Source: Devosia yakushimensis (GTDB lineage: Bacteria > Pseudomonadota > Alphaproteobacteria > Rhizobiales > Devosiaceae). Taken from it: a DNA stretch of 45,933 nt. Below the pieces are notes generated by a model, which saw nothing but the letters and a program-made list of their open reading frames with translations, searched no databases and was not told the DNA's origin. The DNA lies in the NCBI RefSeq assembly GCF_030159855.1, contig NZ_BSNG01000002.1:1-45933 (forward strand), written 5' to 3'. Positions 16,761 to 24,539 of the stretch are shown piece after piece (the stretch's first letter is position 1; the number at the start of each line of letters is the position of its first letter). A program made the position numbers and the translations under genes.

Positions 16761-16785
16761 TCCCTCCCCTCAAGGGGGAGGGGGC
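16761..16785. repeat. Family C repeat, single arm
   Basis: A CCTCCCCTCAAGGGGGAGG-type palindrome between the gdhA stop and the leuB promoter. It matches one arm of the paired family C elements but has no partner nearby. It could fold in the 3' end of the gdhA transcript. Confidence 0.7.
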
Positions 16786-16802
16786 ACCGGGGCTCTCAGA
16801 CT

Positions 16803-18068
16803 CTAACCCGCAAAGAACGGCTGGGTGCCATGCGCCTCGATGGCCGTCGACAGGCGCCCCAGGGCGTGGATATAGGCGGCGGCGCGCACCGACACATTGC
16901 GGTCCCTGCCAATATCCCAGACGGCGCGGCCTTCGCGCTCCATCATCTTCTTGAGCCGGGCGTGGATTTCCTCGAGGTCCCAATAAAAGCCCTGCCGGTT
17001 CTGCACCCATTCGAAATAGGAAACGGTGACGCCCCCGGCATTGGCCAGGATATCGGGCAGGACGATGACACCGCGCTCACCCAGGATCTTGTCGGCTTCG
17101 GCGGTGACCGGGCCATTGGCCAGTTCGAGCACGACGCGGGCCTTGATGCTGGCGGCATTGTCCGCGGTAATCATTTCCTCGAGCGCGGCGGGCACCAGCA
17201 GGTCGGCTTCGACGCCGATCAGGTCGTCGGCGGGGATGGCGGTGGCGCCCAGGTCGGCGGCGAGGTCGGTCACCCGCCGGCCGGCTGTCTTGCCGGCAAT
17301 GAGCCGGGCGACATCGAGCCCGCCGGGACGATAGATGGCGCCGGTCGAATCCGATACGGCCACGATGCGGTGGCCATCGGCGGCGGCGAGCTGGGCATAG
17401 AACTGCCCGGCATTGCCAAAGCCCTGGATGGCGATGGTGTGGGAACCCGAAAGACCCAGTTCTTCCGCAAGGTGCCGTACCAGATAGAAGCCGCCGCGGG
17501 CGGTAGCGTCATTGCGGCCGAGCGAGCCGCCCAGGGCAATGGGCTTGCCGGTAATGACGGCGGGGGAAACGCTGCCGGTGATCTGGTTATATTCGTCGGC
17601 CATCCAGCCCATGATCATGGCATTGGTATAGACGTCGGGCGCGGGGATATCGCGATCGGGGCCGACCGTGGTGGCAAAGGCCTGCATATAGGCGCGGGAG
17701 AGGCGCTCCAACTCGGTCTTGGAAAGCGTGTGCGGATCGACCCGCACGGCGCCCTTGCCGCCGCCATAGGGCAGGTTCATCACCGCGCATTTGAAGGTCA
17801 TCCAGAAGGCGAGGGTTTCCACTTCCTCGATGGTGGAATCGGGATGGAAGCGAATGCCGCCCTTGGTGGGGCCGCGGGTGTCGTCATAGCGGCAGCGCCA
17901 GGCCAGGAAGGATTTGCGCGAGCCGTCATCCATGCGGATCAGCAGGCGCGTCTTGGTGGTTTCGCGCGGATATTTGAGTTTCTCGATGACGTCCTGATCG
18001 ATCTGGAGGTGGCTGGCGGCCTCTTCGAGGCGGACAAGGGCGCGATCAAGCAGGCTGTCGTCGGTCAT
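16803..18068 (-). CDS. gdhA: Glutamate dehydrogenase (Glu/Leu/Phe/Val dehydrogenase family)
   Basis: 421 aa, the short hexameric class. It interconverts glutamate and 2-oxoglutarate plus ammonia. Visible landmarks are the substrate/catalytic block GPTKGGIRFHP, MTFKCAVMNLPYGGGKGA with the catalytic Lys, the DIPAPDVYT segment, VITGKPIALGGSLGR, and the Rossmann GFGNAGQ motif. The C-terminus AAYIHALGRLSTAIEA is also typical. The sequence alone does not firmly separate glutamate from leucine/valine specificity; length and the PVITGKP-type region favour glutamate. Nested inverted repeats sit 27-51 bp before the start codon and may be an operator. Confidence 0.92.
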   Translation of the reverse strand: MTDDSLLDRALVRLEEAASHLQIDQDVIEKLKYPRETTKTRLLIRMDDGSRKSFLAWRCRYDDTRGPTKGGIRFHPDSTIEEVETLAFWMTFKCAVMNLPYGGGKGAVRVDPHTLSKTELERLSRAYMQAFATTVGPDRDIPAPDVYTNAMIMGWMADEYNQITGSVSPAVITGKPIALGGSLGRNDATARGGFYLVRHLAEELGLSGSHTIAIQGFGNAGQFYAQLAAADGHRIVAVSDSTGAIYRPGGLDVARLIAGKTAGRRVTDLAADLGATAIPADDLIGVEADLLVPAALEEMITADNAASIKARVVLELANGPVTAEADKILGERGVIVLPDILANAGGVTVSYFEWVQNRQGFYWDLEEIHARLKKMMEREGRAVWDIGRDRNVSVRAAAYIHALGRLSTAIEAHGTQPFFAG

Positions 18069-18094
18069 TGGAAATACCCTTTTGGATTAAGAAA

Positions 18095-18119
18095 TGTGCA
18101 GACTGCTGCACAATGCAGC
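18095..18119 (-). promoter_or_regulatory. Nested palindromes upstream of gdhA (candidate operator)
   Basis: TGTGCAG-ACTG-CTGCACA is a perfect 7-bp inverted repeat, and its right half is reused in GCTGCA-CAA-TGCAGC. On the minus strand TTGTGC-N17-TTAATC could be a weak promoter, which the palindromes would cover. The regulator is unknown. The gap also serves the divergent Rnk-like gene. Confidence 0.45.
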
Positions 18120-18254
18120 GAAATCTGTGACACACTCCGAAAGTTAGGGCAATAAACCTGACCGAAATTGCTTAGTTTTTATTCGTAATGCCTATTGACG
18201 GTGCATAAATGCGGTCTAGAGTGCTCATGGCCGACCTTATCCGAGTCCGTTCCC

Positions 18255-18638
18255 GTGCTGCCCTCCGCGCCTCTGCCCGATATTCTCATCAATTCCGACG
18301 ATTACAATCGCGTCTGGCTGCTGGCCGAACAGGTCAGCGCGCAAATGCCCTATGTATCGGCCTATCTGGAGCGGGAATTGAGCCGGGCCGAGCTGTGCCA
18401 GCCCTGGGACCCGGCCGGGGTCTCGATGGGCCAGCGGGTACGTTTCACGCTGGATGACGAACCCTTCCAGCGACTGGGGCGGCTGACCTATCCGCGCAAT
18501 GTGGTGCCGCGCAAGGGCGATGTGCCCATTCTGGGCGCGGTCGGGGCGGCGCTGATCGGCATGCATCGCAATTCCAGCATCGAATGGCTGGATGGCGGCC
18601 GGCTGCGCACGCTCACCGTGCTCGATTACGGCTGGTAG
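18255..18638 (+). CDS. Rnk/GreA-GreB C-terminal domain protein (nucleoside diphosphate kinase regulator-like)
   Basis: 127 aa with this start. The C-terminal half has the FKBP-like Gre/Rnk fold pattern: MGQRVRFTLDD, RLGRLTYPRN, then VPILGAVGAALIGMHRNSSIEW as the last strand-turn before the end. The N-terminal half starts PLPDILINSDDYNRVWLLAEQ, which resembles the short coiled coil of Rnk rather than the long Gre coiled coil. Rnk binds RNA polymerase; the role in this organism is unknown. The GTG at 18255 removes a low-similarity leader; a GTG at 18201 or TTG at 18195 in the same frame is possible. No strong ribosome-binding site is visible. Confidence 0.7.
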   Translation: MLPSAPLPDILINSDDYNRVWLLAEQVSAQMPYVSAYLERELSRAELCQPWDPAGVSMGQRVRFTLDDEPFQRLGRLTYPRNVVPRKGDVPILGAVGAALIGMHRNSSIEWLDGGRLRTLTVLDYGW

Positions 18639-18671
18639 CCGGAGCGTTTCCAGCGGCGGCGGCTCTGCGTT

Positions 18672-19355
18672 CTAGACGAAACCGCTGCGGTCGAACAGAA
18701 TCCAGAATGAGGCGAGATTGGTGAGGGCATGGGCCAGCCCGACCCAGAACACCGAGCCGGTGCGCCAGGCGATCCAGTTCCAGAGCAGGCCGAGCAGCGC
18801 AGCGCTGGCGACCAGGCCCATTCCGCCGCCATCGAAGATGACGCCATGGCTCAGCGTCAGCGGAATGTGCCAGGCGGAAAACAGCAGCCAGCCCAGCCAG
18901 AAGCCGAGCCGCGGCCGGTCGGCAAAACGGGTCATGAAGCCGCCGCGCCAGGCGGTTTCCTCGAGCGGACCGTTGAGAATGGCAAAAAGGGCCGCCAGCA
19001 TGACGCCCGGCGTGGTCAGGAGCGCCGTATTGGGCGCCAGCGCGACAGCAGCGACAGCCACAACCTGAACCAGCAGCAGCAGCGGCACGAACCAGTCGCG
19101 CCGCGCCAGCTTTTCGGAGAACAGGCGCGGACTGCGATGTGGCAGGGCATGAATGGCAATAACAGGCGAGCAGAAGCCGATCCAGTAGAGCGCAAAGACG
19201 ATGAGATAGCCGGTCGTGCCCAGCGCGCTGGTGAGGATGGGCACCAGCACGAGCAGGATGGCAATCAACGCCAGCGCGTGCAGGACAAGGGCCAGTTGGG
19301 GACGGGTGAGCATGGTGCGAGGTACAGCGCCCTGGGGGTTCGATACGCTCGCCAT
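18672..19355 (-). CDS. CPBP family intramembrane metalloprotease (Abi/CAAX-like)
   Basis: 227 aa with six or more hydrophobic segments. The three CPBP motifs are intact: EETAWRGG (catalytic Glu pair), FSAWH, and HALTN near the C-terminus. This is the superfamily of prenyl-endopeptidases and bacteriocin-immunity-like proteins; the bacterial substrate is rarely known. It is the last gene of the leuD-RidA-CPBP run, starting about 15 bp after RidA. A second possible start (MLTRPQL, residue 15) would shorten the cytosolic N-terminus without affecting the motifs. Confidence 0.9.
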   Translation of the reverse strand: MASVSNPQGAVPRTMLTRPQLALVLHALALIAILLVLVPILTSALGTTGYLIVFALYWIGFCSPVIAIHALPHRSPRLFSEKLARRDWFVPLLLLVQVVAVAAVALAPNTALLTTPGVMLAALFAILNGPLEETAWRGGFMTRFADRPRLGFWLGWLLFSAWHIPLTLSHGVIFDGGGMGLVASAALLGLLWNWIAWRTGSVFWVGLAHALTNLASFWILFDRSGFV

Positions 19356-19370
19356 GTCAGTCCTCTGTCC

Positions 19371-19760
19371 CTAGCTGTTGGCCGCCCCGATGCGGGCCGT
19401 GACTTCGATCTCGATCTTCATGCCCGCTTCGATCATCTGCACGATCAGCATGGACGCCGCCGGCCGGATATCCTTGAAGACGGGACCCACGGCCTTGACC
19501 ACGGCATCCACATCATTGCGGTCCCCGACATAGTAGACGACGCGCACAATGTCCGCCAGCGAGGAACCGGCTTCTTTCAATGCCTTGTCGATGGTGGCCA
19601 GCGCGTTGGAGGCCTGGGTTCCGACGTCGTCGGGCATGGTCATGGTGGCGTAGTCGTAGCCGGTCGTGCCGGATACATACACGCTGTCTTGATGCCGCAC
19701 GGCGCGGGAATAGCCGAAAGTGGCTTCGAAGGGCGAGCCGGTGGAAACGCGCTGAACCAT
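19371..19760 (-). CDS. RidA family protein (Rid/YjgF/UK114)
   Basis: 129 aa, full length. Visible features are the N-terminal GSPFEATFGYSRAVR, VYVSGTTGYDYATM, DVGTQASNALATIDKAL, and the C-terminal block MLIVQMIEAGMKIEIEVTA. In RidA proper an Arg-Glu pair in the C-terminal strand binds the enamine/imine substrate; here the pattern is MKIEIEVTARI with no clear active-site Arg in the RTCVQV-like position, so it may belong to another Rid subgroup. RidA proteins clear reactive enamines made by PLP enzymes of branched-chain metabolism. That fits its position 9 nt after leuD. Confidence 0.88.
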   Translation of the reverse strand: MVQRVSTGSPFEATFGYSRAVRHQDSVYVSGTTGYDYATMTMPDDVGTQASNALATIDKALKEAGSSLADIVRVVYYVGDRNDVDAVVKAVGPVFKDIRPAASMLIVQMIEAGMKIEIEVTARIGAANS

Positions 19761-19769
19761 TTTTTGCCT

Positions 19770-20375
19770 TTAGAGCCAGGGGCGGTCGGACGCCATCTTG
19801 TTTTCGAACGAGGTGATCGAGGGATCGGATTTGAGCGTCCCGGCGATATCGTCGAGGCCCTCGAGCAGGATCTGCTTGCGGGAGGGGTCGATATCGAAAT
19901 GGATCGTGCCGCCATCGGGGCCCTGCACGGTCTGGGCTTCCAGATCCACGGTCAGGGTCGCGTTGGAACCGCGCTCGGCATCGTCGAGCAGGAGCTTGAG
20001 CTGTTCGGGGGTGACGACCAGCGGCAGGATGCCGTTCTTAAAGCAGTTATTGTAGAAGATGTCGGCGAAGCTGGTGGAGATGACGCAGCGAATGCCGAAA
20101 TCGAGCAGGGCCCAGGGCGCATGCTCGCGGCTGGAGCCGCAGCCGAAATTGTCGCCGGCCACCACGATCTTGGCGCCGCGATAGGCAGGCTTATTGAGCA
20201 CGAAATCGGGGTTTTCCGTGCCGTCCTCATTGTAGCGCATTTCCGAGAACAGGGCGGTGCCCAGCCCGGTGCGCTTGATGGTTTTGAGGTACTGCTTGGG
20301 GATGATCATATCGGTATCGATATTAATGATCGGCAGCGGCGCCGCGACCCCGGTCAGAGTGGTGAACTTGTCCAT
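19770..20375 (-). CDS. leuD: 3-isopropylmalate dehydratase small subunit
   Basis: 201 aa. With LeuC it isomerises 2- to 3-isopropylmalate. Typical blocks are FTTLTGVAAPLPIINIDTDMIIPKQYLK, AGDNFGCGSSREHAPWALLDFGIR, and FKNGILPLV. The ATG at 20375 has GAGG upstream; a longer in-frame reading adds 10 residues of no family similarity. leuC is not in the window, so the isomerase subunits are encoded apart, as is common in alphaproteobacteria. RidA follows at 9 nt. Confidence 0.98.
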   Translation of the reverse strand: MDKFTTLTGVAAPLPIINIDTDMIIPKQYLKTIKRTGLGTALFSEMRYNEDGTENPDFVLNKPAYRGAKIVVAGDNFGCGSSREHAPWALLDFGIRCVISTSFADIFYNNCFKNGILPLVVTPEQLKLLLDDAERGSNATLTVDLEAQTVQGPDGGTIHFDIDPSRKQILLEGLDDIAGTLKSDPSITSFENKMASDRPWL

Positions 20376-20489
20376 GACGGAAAACCTCGCTTTGCGGCGG
20401 TTCATCGCGCAAAAGCGGCGCTTTGGTCAAGTCGGGATTGGGGGAAAGCGTTCGGTTGGGGCTAGTGAGAGCTGAAGTCGCAGTCGTTA

Positions 20490-20518
20490 CCCTCCCCTCA
20501 AGAGGGAGGGAGGGAGGG
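20490..20518. repeat. Family C repeat, single arm
   Basis: A CCTCCCCTCAAGAGGGAGG-type palindrome with a short GGGA-rich extension, between the end of argC and the start of leuD. It has no inverted partner nearby. Confidence 0.65.
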
Positions 20519-20532
20519 CAGACTGATAGCCT

Positions 20533-21480
20533 CTAAGCCGCGACCGCCTTGGCGTCGACACCCAGCATCAGGTTCAAATTCTGCACGGCGGCCCCCGAAG
20601 CGCCTTTGCCGAGATTGTCGTAGACGGCGACGAGCAGAACCTGGGCGCGGGCGTCGTTGGCGAAGACGTGCAGCTTCATCTGGTTGGTATTGTTGTAGAT
20701 TTGCGGGTCGAGTTCGGGCGACTTGACCAGGGCCTCATAGGGGGCGACGGTGACGAAGCTGTCCTTGATGCCGGCAAAATGGTCGGCGATGGCGGCGTGG
20801 ATTTGCGCCCCGGTCGGCACCTTGTCGAGCTGGCCCAGCTGCAGCGGCACGAAGGTCATCATGCCCTGGGCATAATCGCCCACGGCCGGCACAAAGAGCG
20901 GCGCATTGGCGAGCTTGCTATATTGGGTCATCTCCGGCACGTGCTTGTGATTAAAGGTCAGGCCATAGGGCATGAACTCGCTGGCGTCCGCGCCGGCCGC
21001 CTCATATTCGGCGATCATCGGCTTGCCGCCGCCCGAATAGCCGGAAATGGCGTTGACGCTGATCGGGAAGCTGGCGGGCAGAATGCCGGCCTCGATCAGC
21101 GGGCGGATGGTGGCAATGGGGCCCTGCGGATAGCAACCGGGATTGGCGACGAAACGCGCATTGGCAATTCTGTCGCTCTGGGCCTTGTCCATTTCGGGGA
21201 AGCCATAGGCCCAATTAGGATCGACGCGATAGGCGGTCGAGGCATCGATCACTCGTGTCGTGGAATTGGTGATCAAGCCTACGCTTTCCTTGGCTGCGTC
21301 ATCGGGCAGGCAAAGAATGGCGACATCCGCCTCGTTGAGCAGGGCGGCACGGGCGGCGATATCCTTGCGCTTGTCGGCAGGAATGGAGAGCAGCACCAGA
21401 TCCTTGCGGCCGGCCAGGCGCTCGCGGATCTGCAGACCCGTGGTTCCAGCTTCCCCGTCGATGAAAATCTTGGCGGCCAT
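20533..21480 (-). CDS. argC: N-acetyl-gamma-glutamyl-phosphate reductase (type 2)
   Basis: 315 aa, which fits the shorter type 2 ArgC. It reduces N-acetylglutamyl phosphate to the semialdehyde in arginine synthesis. The N-terminus IFIDGEAGTTGLQIRERL is the NAD(P)-binding start, and the catalytic Cys is in NPGCYPQGPIATIRPL. NAISGYSGGGK and LTFNHKHVPEM complete the signature. The ATG at 21480 has GGAGCG upstream. It is the only arginine gene in the window and is divergent from deoD. Confidence 0.97.
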   Translation of the reverse strand: MAAKIFIDGEAGTTGLQIRERLAGRKDLVLLSIPADKRKDIAARAALLNEADVAILCLPDDAAKESVGLITNSTTRVIDASTAYRVDPNWAYGFPEMDKAQSDRIANARFVANPGCYPQGPIATIRPLIEAGILPASFPISVNAISGYSGGGKPMIAEYEAAGADASEFMPYGLTFNHKHVPEMTQYSKLANAPLFVPAVGDYAQGMMTFVPLQLGQLDKVPTGAQIHAAIADHFAGIKDSFVTVAPYEALVKSPELDPQIYNNTNQMKLHVFANDARAQVLLVAVYDNLGKGASGAAVQNLNLMLGVDAKAVAA

Positions 21481-21508
21481 GGCAGCGCTCCATATTTTTG
21501 GCCTTGCG

Positions 21509-21537
21509 TAAATGGACCTGCGGGATGACGGGGTCAA
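21509..21537 (-). promoter_or_regulatory. Candidate sigma-70 promoter of argC
   Basis: On the minus strand TTGACC (21537-21532) and CATTTA (21514-21509) are separated by 17 bp, with a predicted start about 20-25 nt before the argC ATG. No ArgR-like box was recognised. Confidence 0.5.
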
Positions 21538-21612
21538 GACGCTATAGGCCCGGCCCTTGCCGTTCCTGCCTTCGGGTGGCAATGCTGGGACCAAAGCAAG
21601 GGAGCCAAACGA

Positions 21613-22323
21613 ATGACCCCACATAATCATGCGAAGCCCGGCGACTATGCCGAAGCGGTGTTGCTGCCGGGCGATCCGCTGCGGGCCAAATGGATTGCCG
21701 AGACGTTCTTCGAAGCGCCAAAACTGGTCAATTCAGTGCGCAATTGCCTGGGCTATACCGGCTCCTGGAAGGGCAAGCCGGTTTCGGTGCAGGCCACCGG
21801 CATGGGCCAGCCCTCGCTGTCGATCTATGTGCATGAGCTGATCAATGTCTATGGCGCCAAGACTTTGTTGCGGGTGGGGACCTGTGGCGGGCTCAATGCC
21901 AAGGTCAAAGTGCGTGACCTGATCCTGGCGCAGGCGGCAACGACCGATAGCGCCATCGTCAAGGACCGGTTCGGGCCGTATAATTTTGCTCCCATTGCCG
22001 ATTTTGGCCTGCTGCGCGCGGCGGCGGAAAAGGCGGAGGCGGCGGGCATGCGGTTTCATGCCGGCAATATGCTCTCCTCGGACATTTTCTATCATGCCGA
22101 TGGCTTTGCCGGTTATGGCGCGCTGCCGGAACATGGCGTCATCGGGGTCGAGATGGAGGCTGCGGCGCTCTATACGCTCGCGGCGCGGTTCGGCGTCAAG
22201 GCGCTGACCATCTGCACCATGACCGATTGCCTGATCACCAAGGAAGAGATCAATGCCGAGGAAAGGCAGACGTCTCTAAAAGACATGGTGACGCTGGCGC
22301 TCGACGTGGCGATCGGAGCCTAG
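21613..22323 (+). CDS. deoD: Purine-nucleoside phosphorylase
   Basis: 236 aa, the hexameric trimer-of-dimers class. It splits purine (deoxy)nucleosides with phosphate. Landmarks are HAKPGDYAEAVLLPGDPLRA, the LLRVGTCGGL phosphate/purine loop, VEMEAAALY in the nucleoside site, and TMTDCLITKE with the purine-contact Asp. The ribosome-binding site AAGGGAGCC is well placed. The gene is followed after 2 nt by an unrelated helical-repeat gene, so the two are probably co-transcribed. Confidence 0.97.
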   Translation: MTPHNHAKPGDYAEAVLLPGDPLRAKWIAETFFEAPKLVNSVRNCLGYTGSWKGKPVSVQATGMGQPSLSIYVHELINVYGAKTLLRVGTCGGLNAKVKVRDLILAQAATTDSAIVKDRFGPYNFAPIADFGLLRAAAEKAEAAGMRFHAGNMLSSDIFYHADGFAGYGALPEHGVIGVEMEAAALYTLAARFGVKALTICTMTDCLITKEEINAEERQTSLKDMVTLALDVAIGA

Positions 22324-22325
22324 CC

Positions 22326-22949
22326 ATGAGCGTGGCGGATCGTCTGGCAGGGGCATTGGACCGGCGCGACGAAGTGCCCAATGTCGAATTGGCCGAGGAC
22401 CTAGTGGCGCGCGAGGACCGCGCCGGCATTGCCGAAGTGGTCGAGCTGGTGCGGTCGGGGACGAGCCGGCAGCGCAATGATGGGATGAAAGTGCTCTACG
22501 AGATTGGCGCGCGACGCCCTGACCTGATTGGCGGCTATTGCCCGGTCTTTCTCGAGGCGCTGAGCAGCTCGAACAATCGCCAGGTCTGGGGCGCGATGTC
22601 GGCGCTCGATAGCGTCGCCGAACAGCGGGCCGCAACGCTGGTGGCCGAATTGCCGCGCATTCTGGCGGCGGCCGACAAGGGCTCGGTCATCGCCAAGGAC
22701 CGCTGCACTTCCATTTTGGTCAAGCTCGCCCGCGCCGGCTATGCGCAAAAGGCGGTGCCCATCCTGGTGGAGCGGCTGAAGAATGCGGCGCCCAACCAGT
22801 TTCCCGCCTATGCCGAGGAAACCGCCAGCGTCATGACGCCGGAACAGAAGCCGGGATTCCTCGCCGTGCTGGCACAGCGGATCGGCGGCATCGGGCAGAA
22901 GTCCAAGCGCGAGCGGGTGGAAAGGGTGATGGCGAAGCTGAACGGGTAG
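22326..22949 (+). CDS. Conserved HEAT-like helical repeat protein
   Basis: 207 aa, rich in Ala, Leu and Arg with no signal peptide or membrane segment. The body looks like three to four antiparallel helix pairs (RQRNDGMKVLYEIG, NRQVWGAMSALDSVA, KDRCTSILVKLARAGY), the pattern of HEAT/ARM-type scaffolds. The basic C-terminus (KSKRERVERVMAKLNG) could bind nucleic acid or a partner. The ATG lies 2 nt after the deoD stop. I know similar proteins as uncharacterised in Rhizobiales; the function is not known. Confidence 0.75.
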   Translation: MSVADRLAGALDRRDEVPNVELAEDLVAREDRAGIAEVVELVRSGTSRQRNDGMKVLYEIGARRPDLIGGYCPVFLEALSSSNNRQVWGAMSALDSVAEQRAATLVAELPRILAAADKGSVIAKDRCTSILVKLARAGYAQKAVPILVERLKNAAPNQFPAYAEETASVMTPEQKPGFLAVLAQRIGGIGQKSKRERVERVMAKLNG

Positions 22950-22974
22950 GGGTCGAATCCTCAACCTGCCACGA

Positions 22975-23039
22975 TGTCATTCCGGCGAAGGCCGGAATCC
23001 ATGCTACGGACATGGATCCCGGCCTTCGCCGGGATGACG
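22975..23039. repeat. Family A twin-palindrome repeat (copy 2)
   Basis: GTCATTCCGGCGAAGGCCGG and CCGGCCTTCGCCGGGATGAC in inverted orientation around a short ATCCATG...CATGGAT centre. The two arms differ slightly (GGAATCC versus GGATCCC), so it is an old or mixed pair. It lies in the gap before the membrane-protein gene that follows. Confidence 0.9.
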
Positions 23040-23189
23040 CCGTGTATGGGAATGGTGGTGAGTAAAGGTCCACCGTTGGGACGGGCCAATCCCCATCACG
23101 CTCTCGTCATTAACCCTCGCAAAATCCGCCACCGTTCCGCCGGGATCGCTGTGTTAATCTCCGATTAAGACCGTGAGGGGCCCCGCCAC

Positions 23190-24539
23190 ATGCAGCTCAA
23201 GCCGAACGCCTATCGCCTCAACGAGACCGTCAAGGGCGTCGAGACGATGACCCGCTTTGCGCTGGCCGTGCTGGCGCTGGCTTCGGGGGTCTACACGTAT
23301 CTCGGGGTGCGCGGCATTCTCGATGGCTCGGCCAATTTCGTGTTCTTTGCCGCCATTATCTATTCGGCCGCCGTTTCGGTCGCCATCTATGCCTTTTGGA
23401 GTTTCATGCTGCGGTTCGTGCCGCTGGTGACCAATGGGGTGCAGCGCATCGGGCTCTTCGTCACCATGGCCATTGGCTGCGCCATGATCATTGCCATGTC
23501 GAGCTGGCTCAATGCGGCCGCTCTGGCCGGATCGGCGGCGACCGAGCAGCATATGGCGGTGACGCTGCAGGGCTATGCCGAAGATCTCGACCAGGCCCAT
23601 TCCAATGCCCTGGCCGCCCAATCGTTGCTGCCCGATGTGCAGCGGGCGGCGGAGCGGTTTTCGGGCCTGGCTGCCGATGAGCGGGAATCGGGCGCGCTGA
23701 CCGGCACGACCGGTTCGGGGAGCGTGGTGCAATTGCTGACCCAGATGGGCACGCAGATGAACCAGCTGGCAGCAACCATTACCGGTTCGCGCGATCAGGT
23801 GGCGGGCCTCTTCGAACAGGGTTCGGCGCGGCTGGCCACCATGCGCGAACTGGTCTCGACCCCCGGCGCCATCGAGCCGCGTGCCGATAGTTTCCAGACC
23901 GAGGCGGTGCAGCTCTCCGCTATTATCGCGGCTTTGCAGCAGACCGGGGTTGCCGCCTCGGTCAAGCGCGCCTCGGCCGATCTCTCCGCCGGGTTCATTG
24001 CCCCGGTCGCCAATGGGCAATCGGCCGATCTTGCCAATCGGCAGGATCAGGTGATGGAAACCGTGCGTGTCTCGGTATCGGCGCAATCGGCGGCATTGAC
24101 CGCGGCGGCCGACGAGATTTTGGCGACCCCGCCGGTGGAGCAGCGCCGTTTTGTGCCGCTCTCCAGCGCCGAAGCGGTAATCCGCTATTGGCAGGATTTC
24201 ATCCCTTCTTGGGCTGGGGCCATTTCCATCGATCTGCTCCCGGTGGTGCTGGTGCTGGTTCTGATGATCGTCAACGACGCCATGCGGCGGGATTCCGAAA
24301 CACTGGAAGAAGCCGAGAACATCACTGCCGCCGAAATGCTGCGGGCCATGGCGCTCTACCGGCGGATGGAGGCGGCGGGCGTGGTGTCCGAACCGGTGCG
24401 GAACGAGCCTCCTATCGAGCCCGAAGCAGTGCCCGAGCCGGTTGAAGAGCCGCTGGTGGCGCAGGCTGCCGACGACGGCACGGTTACCCCGATCGAGACG
24501 GCGCAGCGCAAGCGCAATGACGGGCCGCGACCGGCATGA
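23190..24539 (+). CDS. Unrecognised four-TM protein with a long periplasmic helical region
   Basis: 449 aa. Three membrane helices (about 21-43, 49-70, 86-105) are followed by ~230 residues rich in Ala, Gln and Glu with coiled-coil-like heptads (QRAAERFSGLAADERESGAL, QDQVMETVRV), then a fourth helix (341-362) and an acidic Pro/Glu-rich cytosolic tail. By topology the long region would face the periplasm, although orientation is not proven. The RBS GAGGGG precedes the start. The stop overlaps the next gene's start (ATGA), so it is coupled to the ClpP-like protease. I do not recognise the family. Confidence 0.75.
   Translation: MQLKPNAYRLNETVKGVETMTRFALAVLALASGVYTYLGVRGILDGSANFVFFAAIIYSAAVSVAIYAFWSFMLRFVPLVTNGVQRIGLFVTMAIGCAMIIAMSSWLNAAALAGSAATEQHMAVTLQGYAEDLDQAHSNALAAQSLLPDVQRAAERFSGLAADERESGALTGTTGSGSVVQLLTQMGTQMNQLAATITGSRDQVAGLFEQGSARLATMRELVSTPGAIEPRADSFQTEAVQLSAIIAALQQTGVAASVKRASADLSAGFIAPVANGQSADLANRQDQVMETVRVSVSAQSAALTAAADEILATPPVEQRRFVPLSSAEAVIRYWQDFIPSWAGAISIDLLPVVLVLVLMIVNDAMRRDSETLEEAENITAAEMLRAMALYRRMEAAGVVSEPVRNEPPIEPEAVPEPVEEPLVAQAADDGTVTPIETAQRKRNDGPRPA

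Noticed and set aside
16619..16802. A leucine-type attenuator leader before leuB
   Set aside because: The interval has no short ORF rich in Leu codons and no terminator followed by T-run on the minus strand; only a promoter-like pair and a single family C arm are seen.
18729..20465. A 578-codon plus-strand frame over the CPBP, RidA and leuD genes
   Set aside because: Antisense shadow; the minus-strand genes have clear family motifs.
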